A stretch of DNA of 64,000 nt, taken from positions 1,196,001 to 1,260,000 of the forward strand of contig CANTUR010000455.1 in assembly GCA_947683625.1 (NCBI GenBank). The letters run 5' to 3'. The notes beneath the pieces were generated by a model, which was given only the letters and a program-made list of their open reading frames with translations, was not told where the DNA came from and searched no databases. A program made the position numbers and the translations under genes. Of the stretch, positions 50,611 through 61,458 are shown one piece after another. The number at the start of each line of letters is the position of its first letter. Within the stretch, counting starts at the first letter, position 1. Source of the stretch: Mallotus nudiflorus. Taxonomy: Eukaryota > Streptophyta > Magnoliopsida > Malpighiales > Euphorbiaceae.

Positions 50611-51039
50611 TCGGGGTTAAAACTTGTGTATTTTTTGAATAATGAACACATATTTTTCCTTTATTGTTGATTTATTAACAGACAGATTGTTTAGAAAACT
50701 CATCATTCTCCTTAATTAAATTCATCTATTTCTTCATTCTTCACATGTGAGCTAATTTCAGTGATTACATATGAATTTGCCCCACTATATTCTGACTTGC
50801 ACGATTTAAAGAAGTGTAATGGCCCACACTGCTAATAAGGCGATCGCCTCATTGACTTCTGATGAAGAGGCGATCGCCTCTTGCTGTTGAGGCAGTGCCT
50901 CATCGATGAGGTGATCGCCTTAGCAATAGGCGGTCCTGCCCTTTTAAAAACCCACATTCTTATGTTCAGCTAACCTCTTGAGTTCCTTTCACCCCTAACC
51001 ACCTATTTCTCTCTCTAAGCACCTCTGAAAGTTATAATC
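50611..51039. repeat. inter-gene segment with GGCGATCGCC palindromes
   Basis: Exact cores lie at 50839-50848 and 50869-50878. The second is extended to the 18-bp palindrome AAGAGGCGATCGCCTCTT (50865-50882). Decayed copies follow (GAGGCAGTGCCTC, GAGGTGATCGCCTT). The rest is AT-rich. Confidence 0.85.
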
Positions 51040-52190
51040 ATGACTGAACAGAGTCTGAGGCTACTACAATTGATCTTGAAGGGTTTAGATAATAAGTCTT
51101 GGACTAGGTTAGAGCCTTTTCACCTTTCGGTCATCAAATCACTCCATACTAGGAGAATCAACTTCCCTTTTCTCCATGCCATGGTTCAATTTTAGGATCC
51201 CCATAAACACATTTTTTAGTTCAATACAATAGAAATATGTCCTTTGTCGGAGGAATTCAAGGAAATTCTCGGTCATCATACGGATTCTACTTGCCGACTT
51301 GTGGTTCCTAACCTTGAAAACCCGGATTCTCACTCCATTCAATACCAAATGATGCGTATGTTTAACCTTCCACCCCGGTCTTCTCTTCACTGCATCCACA
51401 GTTTAGAAATCAAACTAGAATCTTTTCTCGGGGTTACTATGTATGTGGACAAAAAAAGAAACTTATTGGCCCAGATGATAGCCCTTTGTTTGTATGCTCA
51501 ATTTTTGCTAGTTTCTTCCTCAGGACACTACGATTCAAAGATCCTTTCCATCCTTGATCAAGTGGAGTCAGGGTTCAATCCCTTCCTCTCATCTTAGTAG
51601 AAACTATCATTAGATTGGACGACTTCACAAAGACACAATGATTCTCAGGAAGTCCATTCCTATTGGAGGTAAGTTCCCCGTTGTCCCTTCCTAACTTCCA
51701 AATGTCATACTATCTACATCTAATCATTTGCAAACCTGCAGATGTGGTTTTATGAAAATTTAGGCTTGATCGAACCTCCTCAAGACATCAAACACTACAA
51801 AGTGAAGCATTACCAAACAAGAAAACTACATCCTATTCCTGCAGATATTCTTGACTGGCTATTAACATTCCCTGATACACTGATCTGCTGGATATGCTTC
51901 TAGTGGGGATTGCAATATGTGACCATTCGGTCTTACACATATTTTGTTCCGATTACCAGTCTCCATTTTGCCACCTTTTATAATCTAGCCCACTTCTGCC
52001 GTCAATACAATCACAAATAACTGATTATGGAGCTAGTTCATGAGTTCGAGCCAGGGCCCCTTTCTCAAAACATCTTAGACCACTTGGTGGCAACTTGGCC
52101 TCGAAGAGTTATTGAGAGAAATTTAATCTATGACGGAGATTAGATTACTGATGATCATTATAAAGCATGGGTTTGTTCGCAATAGACAAA
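51040..52190 (+). pseudogene. second accessory gene, DUF7745-like, antisense to pol
   Basis: The ATG near 51042 opens M-T-E-Q-S-L-R-L-L-Q-L-I and continues with R-I-N-F-P-F-L-H-A-M-V-Q-F. After stops it runs D-P-H-K-H-I-F, then C-P-L-S-E-E-F-K-E-I-L-G (51244 onwards), like the L-x-P-T-x-E-E-x-x-x-L-L block of DUF7745. A hydrophobic segment (L-L-A-Q-M-I-A-L-C-L-Y-A) ends at 51597. Downstream, broken frames read I-P-A-D-I-L-D-W-L, G-L-Q-Y-V-T-I-R-S-Y-T-Y-F-V-P and F-Y-N-L-A-H-F-C-R-Q-Y (51830-52020), again like the C-terminal part of that family. Members are abundant in plant genomes and mostly transposon-borne. The assignment is from memory of the family and less sure than PMD. Confidence 0.6.
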
Positions 52191-52654
52191 AAGAAATGAA
52201 TTTATTAAATACAAAAGGATAAGAGAATTACAAATGTTAAGCTCCCAGGGTAAGCAACAAAAGAAGAGAAAACAAAATTAGCTTATGGAATAAAGTCGTC
52301 ATTTCCCCTTTTGTTAGATCCTTATTTATTAGTTAGACAGCTTGTAATACACACATCATGCAATGTTTAACAATAATTAAAGCAATCCATTTCATTTCAT
52401 TTAAGCACAAAAAATATATACATTTCGCTTCTGGTACATCTCATCTTATTAATTGGCTTGCCCTTGCAAGTTTTCCAACTAACCATTTTGGGTCTCTCTC
52501 TCCCCCTTTTACATGTCCTTAACTTTTGCACGGACTGCCTCTTTTAAGATTTTCAATCCAGTAGGACCCCTTTTTTTTCTTTTTTTTAGTCTTTAACTTT
52601 TTCCTAGACAGCCTCCTTTCGAGGTTTTCTCCCTAGTGAGACTTTTCATTGAAA
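52191..52654. other. spacer between accessory genes and integrase 3' end
   Basis: No gene seen. This is where the convergent plus-strand accessory transcripts and the minus-strand pol transcript would both end. Confidence 0.4.
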
Positions 52655-53830
52655 TTATTTCTTGAGCTTGTCTAGGTTGATGCGTTCTTTGAACTCGTTT
52701 CCTTCCATGTCAGATGAAATGGCAGCGCCTTTCAAAAATAACTTCTTTACTAGATACGGTCCCTCCCAGTTGAGCTTAAACTTTCCTCGAGGGTTGGTCA
52801 TGACTGATCTTGTAAGTTTCAACACCAAATCCCCTTCTCGAATCTTGCCTAGCTTGATCTTCTTATTGTAGGCACGAGCTATTCTTTTATGATACAACTG
52901 AGAATGATAAATAGCCTTCATCCTCTTTTCATCCAGTAATGTCAACTGAGCCAACCGACTTTTGACCCACCGATACTCAGGGAGTTTAGATTCCAAAAGG
53001 ACTCTCAACGACCTTATCTCAACTTATACTGACAAAACGGCCTCACACACATAAATAAAAGAGTATAGAGTGACCCTTGTCAAAGTTCTAGCAGTGGTTA
53101 AGCACCCCCATAATGGGAATTATAAGTATTCCACCCAATCTCGATAATTTTCTAGCATCTTGGCCAGGATCTTTTTCACATTCTTATTTACTGCTTCCAT
53201 TGCTCCATTTGCCTATGGCCTATATGGAGATGATCTGTGGTGCTCAATCTTATAGTCTTTCAATAGTGTGGCCATTTCTACTCGATATTGAACACCATTG
53301 TTTGTAACTAGGTGGTGTGGTAGACCATATCTGCAGATTATATTTTTCTTGATGAACCTTGTCATATGTTTTGACCTGACAATAGCATAAGATTCAGCCT
53401 CAACCCACTTGGAGAAATAGTTGATAGCCTTAATAATGTATCGATGACCGTTAGTTGCTCTTAGTCTTACTTCTCCTATAATATCAATTCCCCATACAAC
53501 AAACGACCAAGGAGAAGTCAGTCCCTGAAGCTCCATAGATGGTAGGTGGCTAACATCACTATAAGTTTGGCAATTATGACATTTCTTCATAAATCTAACA
53601 CAATCTGCCTCTATGGTGAGCCAAAAGTACCTCTGGCAAGCTATTTTCTTTGCCAAGACAGTTCCATTCATGTGTGGCCTGCACACCCCTTCATGAATTG
53701 CTTCCATAAGCTTTTGGGTTTCACCCTTATCAATACACCTGAGGTGTTCCCCGGTTGGCATTCTTTTGTATAACATCCCGTTGTGACTTATGAATTGTCG
53801 AGACAACATTTTTAGGGGTATTCTTTCTTT
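52655..53830 (-). pseudogene. Tat integrase
   Basis: 53213-53809 holds the zinc-binding His/Cys region (H-E-G-V-C-R-P-H and C-H-N-C) and the core: G-I-D-I-I-G for the first Asp; V-T-N-N-G, where the second Asp of the usual D-N-G block is Asn; F-S-K-W-V-E-A; and S-S-P-Y-R-P at the end. 52655-53008 holds the C-terminal domain with A-Y-N-K-K-I, E-G-D-L-V-L-K, N-P-R-G-K-F and N-W-E-G-P-Y-L-V-K-K. The region 53009-53212 joins them with stops. The second catalytic Asp is lost. Confidence 0.88.
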
Positions 53831-54151
53831 CTTATCAACGTCATTCAGAAACTACCTAGTTTCTAAATACCTTTGTAAATCATAGAACCAAGGTTTCTCA
53901 GTAGCATCAACTGGTATGACTTTTACCTCCTAGTAACAGGGGACTCAAGACTTCATGAGAATTAAGGGTCTGGCTTTTGGTTGTTTCCCAATTTCCCACA
54001 TGGAGGCTAGTGTGGCTAGGGCATCAGCTACCTGGTTTCCTTGCCTTGGCAAATGGATAAACTTACACTGAATAAAGGAGCACAGGATGGTGGCCAAGTA
54101 TTCTCGGTACAACCGTAATCTGTCTTCTTTTGTCTCCCATTCTTTGGTGGC

Positions 54152-54502
54152 TTATTTTATAACTAGCATGGAATCCCTATAGATAGTAACATTCTTTGCC
54201 CTTACATTGCGGAATGCCTCTAAATAAAAAATATAGGCCTTGTATTCTGCTTGGTCATTAGTTGCTTTAAACTCAAGTCTTTTTTTTATTGGGATCATTT
54301 CTCCTTTTGGCGTAACCAAAATTACCCTTATTTTGGCCCCCTTGTTATTGACAGCTCCGTAAAAGTACATTTGCAAACCTTGTATCTCTACTGCCCCTAG
54401 ATGCTCGTTAGGAAACTCCAACTTCCATTCTTGGTCATCGTCTAATGGACTGTGTGCCAAGAAGTCTGCTACCGCTCTTCCCTTCACCATCTTTTTAGCC
54501 AT
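54152..54502 (-). pseudogene. Tat second RNase H (aRH)
   Basis: The frame reads W-K-L-E-F, then F-Y-G-A-V-N-N-K-G-A-K-I, where family members have F-D-G-A; the first catalytic Asp is Tyr here. P-K-G-E-M-I-P, T-N-D-Q-A-E-Y-K-A and Y-R-D-S-M-L-V-I follow, keeping the Glu and second Asp. An extra RNase H of this type, located between the original RNase H and integrase, is the marker of the Tat lineage. Confidence 0.85.
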
Positions 54503-55640
54503 ATATTCTATGTCAAATTCTATGAGTCAGAACGAGCCACCTAGCCAATTTTCTTATGAGAGATGGGGTCTGTTGGAGGTACCTGAGGGGATCGTGTTTA
54601 GAAGCTACTTGCACTTTATAAGACTAAAAATAGTATCGGAGTTTTTTCGTCGCCCAAATTACTGCTAGGCACGTTTTCTCCACCAAGCTATAAATAGTTT
54701 CATAATGTAAAAGCTTTTTACTTAAATAATACACAACATGCTCTACTTTCTTTTCACCTTTTTGTGCCAACATTGCCCCTATTGTGTCTTCCTTAATTGT
54801 CAGATACAGAGTTAAGGCTTTACCCAGTCTCGGCGGCTGTAAAACAGGGGGATTCATAAGATAATCCTTAATAGCTTCAAAAGCTTGTTAACATCTTTCA
54901 TCCCACATAATAGGTTGGTCTTTTTTTAAAAGGTAAAGATGGGATTGCAAATGGCTGTTAATTTGGCTATAAATCTGCTAATATACTGTAAATGCCCTAG
55001 AAACCCTTGGACCTTTTTTCATTCTTTGGTGCAGGCATATCCTTGATCGCTCTGATCTTATCTGGGTCCACCTCTATTCCTTTATGGTTGATAATGTATC
55101 CTAACAGTTTCCCAAATGTGACCCTAAAAACACACTTGCCCTAGACAGAAACTTTTCTAGCGCTTCGAAATGCCCTTCCCTGGTTTCAGACTTGATCATC
55201 ATATCATCCACATATACTTCTACCTCTTTATGGATCATATCGTGTAGCAAGGCGGTTGCCATCCTCTGATAAATGGCCCCTGCATTCTTTAACCAAAAAG
55301 GCATCACTCGGTAACAGTACATACCCTATTCGATGATGAAAGACATCTTTAATTTATCCATTATTGCCATCATGATTTGATTGTACCCAAAAAATCCATC
55401 CATGAAAGAGTACATTGCATTGGAAGCTGCATTATCAATTAACATATTGATATGTGATAACGAAAAGTCATCCTTAGGGTAGACTTTATTCAAATCTCGG
55501 AAGTCTACACACACTTTGACCCTTCCATCCTTCTTAGGAATAGGAACTATGTTTGCTAACCACTGAGTGTCCTTTACCACTTCTAGAAATTTTGCCTTTA
55601 GCTACTTTTCGACCTCTTCCTTAACCAAGTGAGCCCATTC
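54503..55640 (-). pseudogene. Tat reverse transcriptase and first RNase H
   Basis: 55326-55580 has W-L-A-N-I-V-P-I-P-K-K-D-G-R, V-C-V-D-F-R-D-L-N-K and P-K-D-D-F. 55101-55322 has Y-R-V-M-P-F-W-L-K-N-A and the catalytic Y-V-D-D-M. The first RNase H (54624-54857) has L-Y-L-T-I, Y-Y-L-S-K-K-L, Y-S-L-V-E-K and R-Y-Y-F. Stops separate RT from RNase H around 54900-55090. Confidence 0.9.
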
Positions 55641-56318
55641 TGGCCTTAACCTTCTTTGCTTTTGCTTTATTAGCGCTATGTGAGGGTATGTGGGGATCCT
55701 GTGTTCTGAGATCTCCCTGTCAATTTCGGGCATGTCTTCATAACTCCAAGAAAATACTTTTTATCTCTTTTTTAAGATTTCTTTCATTTTTTCTCGCTTA
55801 CCATGAGTTAAACCAGAAGCAAGCAATATATTTTTAGGATTATCATTTGTGCCTAAATTAAATGACTCAGTTTATATGGAATTAATGTCAAACATATGCA
55901 TGAAATGATCATCACAAATAGAATAGCCATTAGGAAACTCATCACACAAATAAGCAAATTTAGACTTCATTGCATTCACTTTTGAAAAGAAAAGATCATT
56001 AGTCTCAAATAGAGAAGCAAAAGAAACATAAAATTTATTATAAGAGGTATCTATGATAGAGTTGAGGACGTAGGTTTCAAAGTCAAGGTCTTTGCTTTGA
56101 TCATCAATGCCTTTTTACTTCGAGGTAGCTTTACCCTCTTTAAACTCCTCTTCAGCCAGTACTAGCTCCTCAATAGGGGCTTTTTTAACAGTGACTCCTT
56201 CAGCTTGATTCACAAATTCAGCAAAAATTTTGAATCCCAGGATAACTCCCCCAGCCATCAGGAAAGGTTCTGGGGTCCCGCTGTATGGGTGCCCGATGCC
56301 TTCTTTTACAAAGACTTC
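55641..56318 (-). other. RT N-terminal linker, broken
   Basis: Minus-strand words such as I-S-E-H-R-I-P-T-Y-P-H and E-K-M-K-E-I are readable, but stops are frequent. This is the stretch between protease and the RT core in Tat elements. Confidence 0.45.
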
Positions 56319-57371
56319 TTATAGAATTTTCTTTCCCACCACGGTCTCCTTTCCCTTCTCTTCAAACTGGCCCCACACACTTATCTTTTCCCTAGCTCCA
56401 TCAGCCTCCTTGAATTCTAACTCATGCTTCAAAATAGGTACTTTGTTTCCCACAAACTCTGAAGGTCTGCTTTGATTTTTCCCCAATCCTGTGCCAGGAA
56501 AAAATTTCATATTGCCCATCATTCTTAGAACCTTTTCATCCATCTCATCCTTATTGATTACACAGACTTCAAAATCAGGGCTAAGGGAAATCTCCTTAGG
56601 GATCAACTTCAGCGCAGCTATGGCGACTTTAGTTTCAGTTGAGATGGTGATAACCCTTCCTTCATGTGGGAATTTAATCTTTTGATGAACAGTGGATGAA
56701 ACACCACTTAGAGGGTGAAACCATGGCCTCCCTAATAAAATGGCAAATGTCACTAGGATATCAATCATATGCAAGTCAACCCAGACTTCTATAGGTCCTA
56801 TCAATGCCCTGAAAGTTCCTTCCACAGACCTTTTGGTGTCATCATAAGCCTTAATAACTACCTCAGAAGCCTTTAAGTCGGCCATTGTCAACTCTAGCTT
56901 TGGCAGAATCTTCAACGAACACACATTGATGGCATAACTGTTATCGACCATCACACAACAGGTCATGTTCCATTTCTCCTCAGCTTTGATAAACAGAGCT
57001 TTGTGGTGATCCCTCCCTTCTAGAGGCAGATCATCATTGGAAAATGTTATCATCCCGTAAGGGGTTTCCATTAGTGACTGGACCATCTGCTCCAGAGTGA
57101 ACTAGTGGGAGTCTTTTTTTGATCTAATGCTAGAACCAGGGCTTCCCTATGATCCCTAGAATGCATAAGTAACTCCCAGACACTGACAATGGTCTCTTTG
57201 TTTTGTTCTATCTCCTTTCCCTTCTCTGTACCTCCCACCTTTTTGGGCTCAGATTTGGCAGCCTCGGTTTCCTCTTTCTTTTCTTTGACCTTCCCCATAG
57301 ACTGACTTGGTTCACACCCCTCATTGTTCATTGTCCCACAGGTCAACTCGTTCTTTGCTCTTATCATCATA
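56319..57371 (-). pseudogene. Tat aspartic protease with G-patch-like motif
   Basis: In the 255-codon frame (57086-56319), residues 45-55 read V-M-V-D-N-S-Y-A-I-N-V. This is the protease active site, where family members have D-N-G-S/A. L-L-G-R-P-W-F-H follows at about residues 116-123. Near residues 185-205, M-K-F-F-P-G-T-G-L-G-K matches the short G-patch-like motif seen in Tat elements. A lysine/glutamate-rich linker lies upstream (57071-57370), in another frame. The Gly after Asp-Asn is Ser, so protease activity is doubtful. Confidence 0.82.
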
Positions 57372-57479
57372 ACTCCATATGTCCAAGACGTGCACCTATA
57401 GCTCCATGGGTTATTTGTTTGGTTTCAGATTTTTAGGTTTAGTTTTTAGGGAATTGTGGGAGACATCAATGAAGGATTT

Positions 57480-58806
57480 TAGGACTTACTCTTCTATTAG
57501 GTTAGAGTTGACCATCAAAATGGATGCGTTTGGTGGTGGTACATTTCGATAATTGGGTAATGGGTTGGTTTGGGTGTTTGGTTTTCTATTTTCTAGGTCG
57601 ATAATTTTACCTGAGTCTATTAAGTCTTGGATTTCATGCTTTAACCGGGCACAACTGTTTGTGTCATGTCTAATGGTTTCATGAAATTTATAGAAAAGCT
57701 TTGGGTTGGCTTTAGGCAAGGGTTTTTGTGAAGGTAAAGGCCATAACAGGTTCTTCTCAATAAGCTTATCAAGGACTTTGGACATGGGACGTCCCAGATT
57801 TGAAAATCTTTGATGCTTTCTAATTACACTAACTTGTACATTGTTACTTGGTGATCGAATGGCATGAATCTGAACATTACCACTTGAGCTGGCCCCCTTT
57901 TCATTCCCAGATCCTCTTTTAAACAATTTTTTTCTCTTGAGCCAAATATGACTCCTTTTGGACCCCAAATCTGTACAATTCTTCAAAGTTTCTGATTTCC
58001 AGATCCCTCAATTTCCTAGACAATGTTGGAACACACCCTTCTATTGCTAGGACTAATTGGTCAGACTCAGCAGGCCTATGCTTCATTAAGGACAACTTTC
58101 CCCTCCAATAAGTTTGGTAGTCAACAAAAGGCTCGTTAAAGTGTTGTATGGTATTCTGCAGATCTCTCAAGGAAACTTCTAATTGAACATTGAGACCGTA
58201 TTGCTTGATAAAAGCGGCACACAATTCCTTCCAATCTAACTATACATATGGTTCTAAGGTGTAATACCAACGGATTGGTGCCCTCTCTAATGAAATAAAG
58301 AACTTCTTGATAATTTGGCTCTCAGTTAGCTCGGTAGCCTTCATGTAAGTCACATAATGCTTTAAATGCAAATGGGGATCCTCGGCACTAGTATACTTCT
58401 TCATGTCTGGAAATTTAAACTTATGAGGCAACAGTTCATCACCCTTTTCCAGATTCAGATCATAATCTAGAGGAGCAACCATACCTTTCTCCTTCATCAT
58501 CACCTGCATATGGTTCATCACCTTGGTCATGTTCTTAGCCCACTTAGTTTGACCCACATCTTCGGCTGGGATGACATTTCTTCGATTCGTTGGATTGGCT
58601 AACACTGTCACATCATCTTCTTCCCTTTCTTTAATCGGTATTTCCTCATCGAGATCCACCGAATCGATTAGCGATGCATTAGATGGCTATGCTGGCTGAC
58701 TCTCCCTGATGAGCTTAGTAATTTTCCCTATCATAGCCCGGGTTTCTGCCATTACTTCATCTTTTAACTATGCCCTAAATGTTTCTGGATCAAATTCTCC
58801 TACCAT
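57480..58806 (-). pseudogene. Tat gag
   Basis: The likely start ATG is at about 58806-58800 (M-V-G-E-F-D-P-E-T-F), followed by a stop. 58240-58659 contains P-H-K-F-K-F-P-D-M-K-K-Y and H-L-K-H-Y, then F-F-I-S-L-E-R-A-P-I-R-W-Y. 57919-58224 contains A-A-F-I-K-Q-Y, F-V-D-Y-Q-T-Y-W-R and E-L-Y-R-F. 57486-57986 carries the C-terminal F-Y-K-F-H, H-D-T-N-S-C and L-I-D-S-G-K-I, a remnant of the usual Cys/His knuckle. The pieces are separated by one stop or overlap in a different frame. Confidence 0.85.
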
Positions 58807-59716
58807 TCTTATTTTTGAATTTCTGACCAGGCGACCTGAACTAGTTCGGACCCACCCTAATGAACTTGAAGGATCTATAGTGCTGTAAAACCATTAGTTA
58901 GAATGATGCATGATGTGTATGCATGATATGCAAGTTCATTTTATTTTAAGAATTTAAACACAAAAAGATACACAAGACCAAAACATAAAGCTTAAATGTG
59001 CAAACTTCTACCCTATTTCTCCCACACACGTATTCAATGGCGAGTATCTTGTCCTAGGATTTTTGGCCTAGGTTTTAATTATCAACGGAGAATAATAAAA
59101 CTGATGTATACAAGAAACTCTCAAAATGATTCAGACAAGTAATGGTTCCTTTAAATAAAGCCTAAGTCCACTTTCTATGACCCAAGATCCTTAGCACCAT
59201 AAACTTACTTGTGAAGGCCCATTTGAAATAAGTTATGAGTAGGCATGAGAGGCCTTTTGTTGACTAGTTTGTTTATAATGGGCTTTGGTTGGACACGAGG
59301 ACCCATTTTACCTTGGATCGCTTATTGATGGGCTTGAGATTTATTTTAAGGGTCCATTATATGGCATAATACACATGCATATGGGAAAATTCCTAAGGAT
59401 AGTTACTAGGTCATTACATGGGCTTGAGTCTTGGGTAAAAAGGCTTCGGCTTCCACAACGATATACATCCATATACGTCTCCCCACTCAAGGTTCAAACA
59501 ACATGGATTAGTACGTGTCATGAGTGATAATAATCAAATATTCCACTATTAGGTTTGAGTGAAACGTAGGTAGCGAAGCACTGATTATTGTTGGGTTCAT
59601 TCAGGACTAAAGTGCTCATTGTGTGCAAAATGTGTAGTGAATGCATAAATGTAGGAAGAAATAAGAAAATAATAAAAGATGATAAAATGCAAAACACTAG
59701 AATTAGTTTCTCTGTC
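58807..59716 (-). other. leader of the Tat element
   Basis: About 0.9 kb between primer site and gag, no supportable gene. An open frame at 59285-59527 (+) has no recognisable content. Confidence 0.55.
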
Positions 59717-59732
59717 CCCAGCGGAGTTACCA
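59717..59732 (-). other. Tat primer binding site candidate
   Basis: The minus strand reads TGGTAACTCCGCTGGG, one base inside the LTR edge. TGG followed by ~15 bases in this position is as expected for a tRNA 3' end; I do not assign the tRNA. TGGCGACTCCRCTGGGG is the related wording in similar elements. Confidence 0.65.
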
Positions 59733-59733
59733 C

Positions 59734-61458
59734 AGTAGGTGGCAGGATTTAACGCGTGCCCAAGTGTTTGGCGACCATGGTACTGTGTAGGCTTGAGGCC
59801 CACTAGGAAATACGATATAGGTCTTAGGCCTATTCGGAGATGGAGTCACCACCTAGATAAAAGCTAGGACACACTGTATAGCAATTGGATCCCACGGAGG
59901 TTCCCATAAGCCATCATTAGAGATCAAGTTCAGAAACTGGGTATGAGCATTTGAATGCTCACCCTTGCGGTTAGCCTTCGTTTGTGTTTTGCATTTTATT
60001 ACCATTTAATTATTTAATTATTTCCTCATTTACATTCAAAATTGCATTTGCCTTCATTCACTTTCCAAGTTTTATAGTTAAGTCCAAGTTTGCACATTAG
60101 TCCAATTTCATGCCTTTGAATCCCAACATTCAGCAAAAATAAAATAAATAATAATTTACAACTATACATCCAAAATCAAATGGGGAAAGGGATTAAGGAT
60201 TACAACGCTTTAGGCAAAATAAAAGAATAATATACAGAAAATAAACCAAACATATACTGAAAGTAAACCGATAATAAATAATAAACATGATGGTATAAAA
60301 GGGATAGCTAATGAAAGTGACTACTTAATGATGTAAATCACCAAGTAATTCCTGCAAATAACACACGATTAGTCCTTCCCTTCGAAAATGAAATCGTAAA
60401 TAACAACACTTATAAAGGGTTTTCATGTTATGAACTAAGAAAAATCATCAAATGATCAAGATGAGCATCATCATGCAATGAGATAGCCATGTTTAAGGTC
60501 AAAAGGCACATATAAAAATGGATGTTATGACAAGCATTAGTAGAAAAGTAAAGTTAAAAGCGGGCCAACCTGTTAATGGGGAAATCGCCTCATTGACAAA
60601 AGGCGACACCTTTATGAAGAGGCGTCACTTGTATAAAGAGGTGTCAATTGATCAATAGGCCGATTTCAACTCTCAAACGTTTAGACTTCTACTTTAAGTA
60701 ATAGTACATGCATATACGTACTCTACAAACATCAAACTACAACTACATGCAAAAGTCTTCAAAGATCACATCAATAAAGTGAGATATTAAGCAAGATAAA
60801 CTAGAGATAAACCTAAAATATACTAATAACTTAGTTACACACAAGCAAGAACATACAAAGTGATGCACATGTCAAGTTTAAATGCAAGTTTTCTACCAAA
60901 ATGAAAGGCCCTTAAAGATGTTTTTTATTGTGATTTTTGTTAGGATGTGATCTCTACTTTTGACACAAGCTTCTTCCTTCTTTCCTTAGGAAAATATGGA
61001 CTTTCCCTTGCTTCAATCCCTCATTCTTCCTTGAGGACATTTTTTTCTTTCTTCCTTTTTTTTTCAAAGCTCCTCCCTCTCTATTTTTTCAATAATCCCC
61101 TTTTATTTTCTTTTTCTCTCTCTTTTTCCTTTTATTCCCTAGTTTCCCCATGCCCCTAAGCCCTCTAGCTCATCATGAGCCTCTATAGCCTTTTTCCTTT
61201 CCCCAAAAAACTCTTTCTCACGCAAGAATCAGGTTTGGAGGGTGAGGCCCACACCATTTGGCCACCATGGTTGTAGCTGCATTTATGCAGCTGCAAGTGG
61301 GCTATCATAGAGGCGACGCCTCTTCGATGAGGTGATCGCCTCATTGGCAGCTGCCAAAGAGGTGATTGCCTTATTGCACTGAGGCGATGCCCCTTTGGCT
61401 CGGGCTTGCATTGGGCCTGGCGGGTTTTGGCCAAATTTGGATAGTTGGGCTAGGTTTT
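59734..61458 (-). repeat. Tat-lineage 5' LTR, truncated
   Basis: Collinear with 45213-47040. The first base has changed (AGTAGG for TGTAGG). The last ~170 bases are missing because another LTR begins at 61459. GGCGATCGCC variants occur at 60580-60660 and 61310-61395, all with at least one change. Confidence 0.9.

Larger units (their letters stand above)
45213..61458 (-). mobile_element. Tat-lineage Ty3/gypsy retrotransposon with antisense accessory genes
   Basis: The 3' LTR is 45213-47205; the 5' LTR is 59734-61458 (cut by a later insertion). On the minus strand the order is gag, protease, RT, RNase H, a second RNase H and integrase. The double RNase H arrangement is characteristic of the Tat (Ogre/Retand) lineage. 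Between integrase and the 3' LTR, two coding regions read on the plus strand: a plant mobile domain frame and a DUF7745-like frame. Two minisatellite arrays lie between the polypurine tract and the first of these. All frames carry stops or frameshifts. Length to the truncation is 16.2 kb. Confidence 0.9.

Noticed and set aside
36816..50878. GCGATCGC repeats as a sign of cyanobacterial contamination (they contain the HIP1 octamer)
   Set aside because: They sit inside plant LTR retrotransposon copies with target duplications and in different flanking contexts, so they belong to the element.
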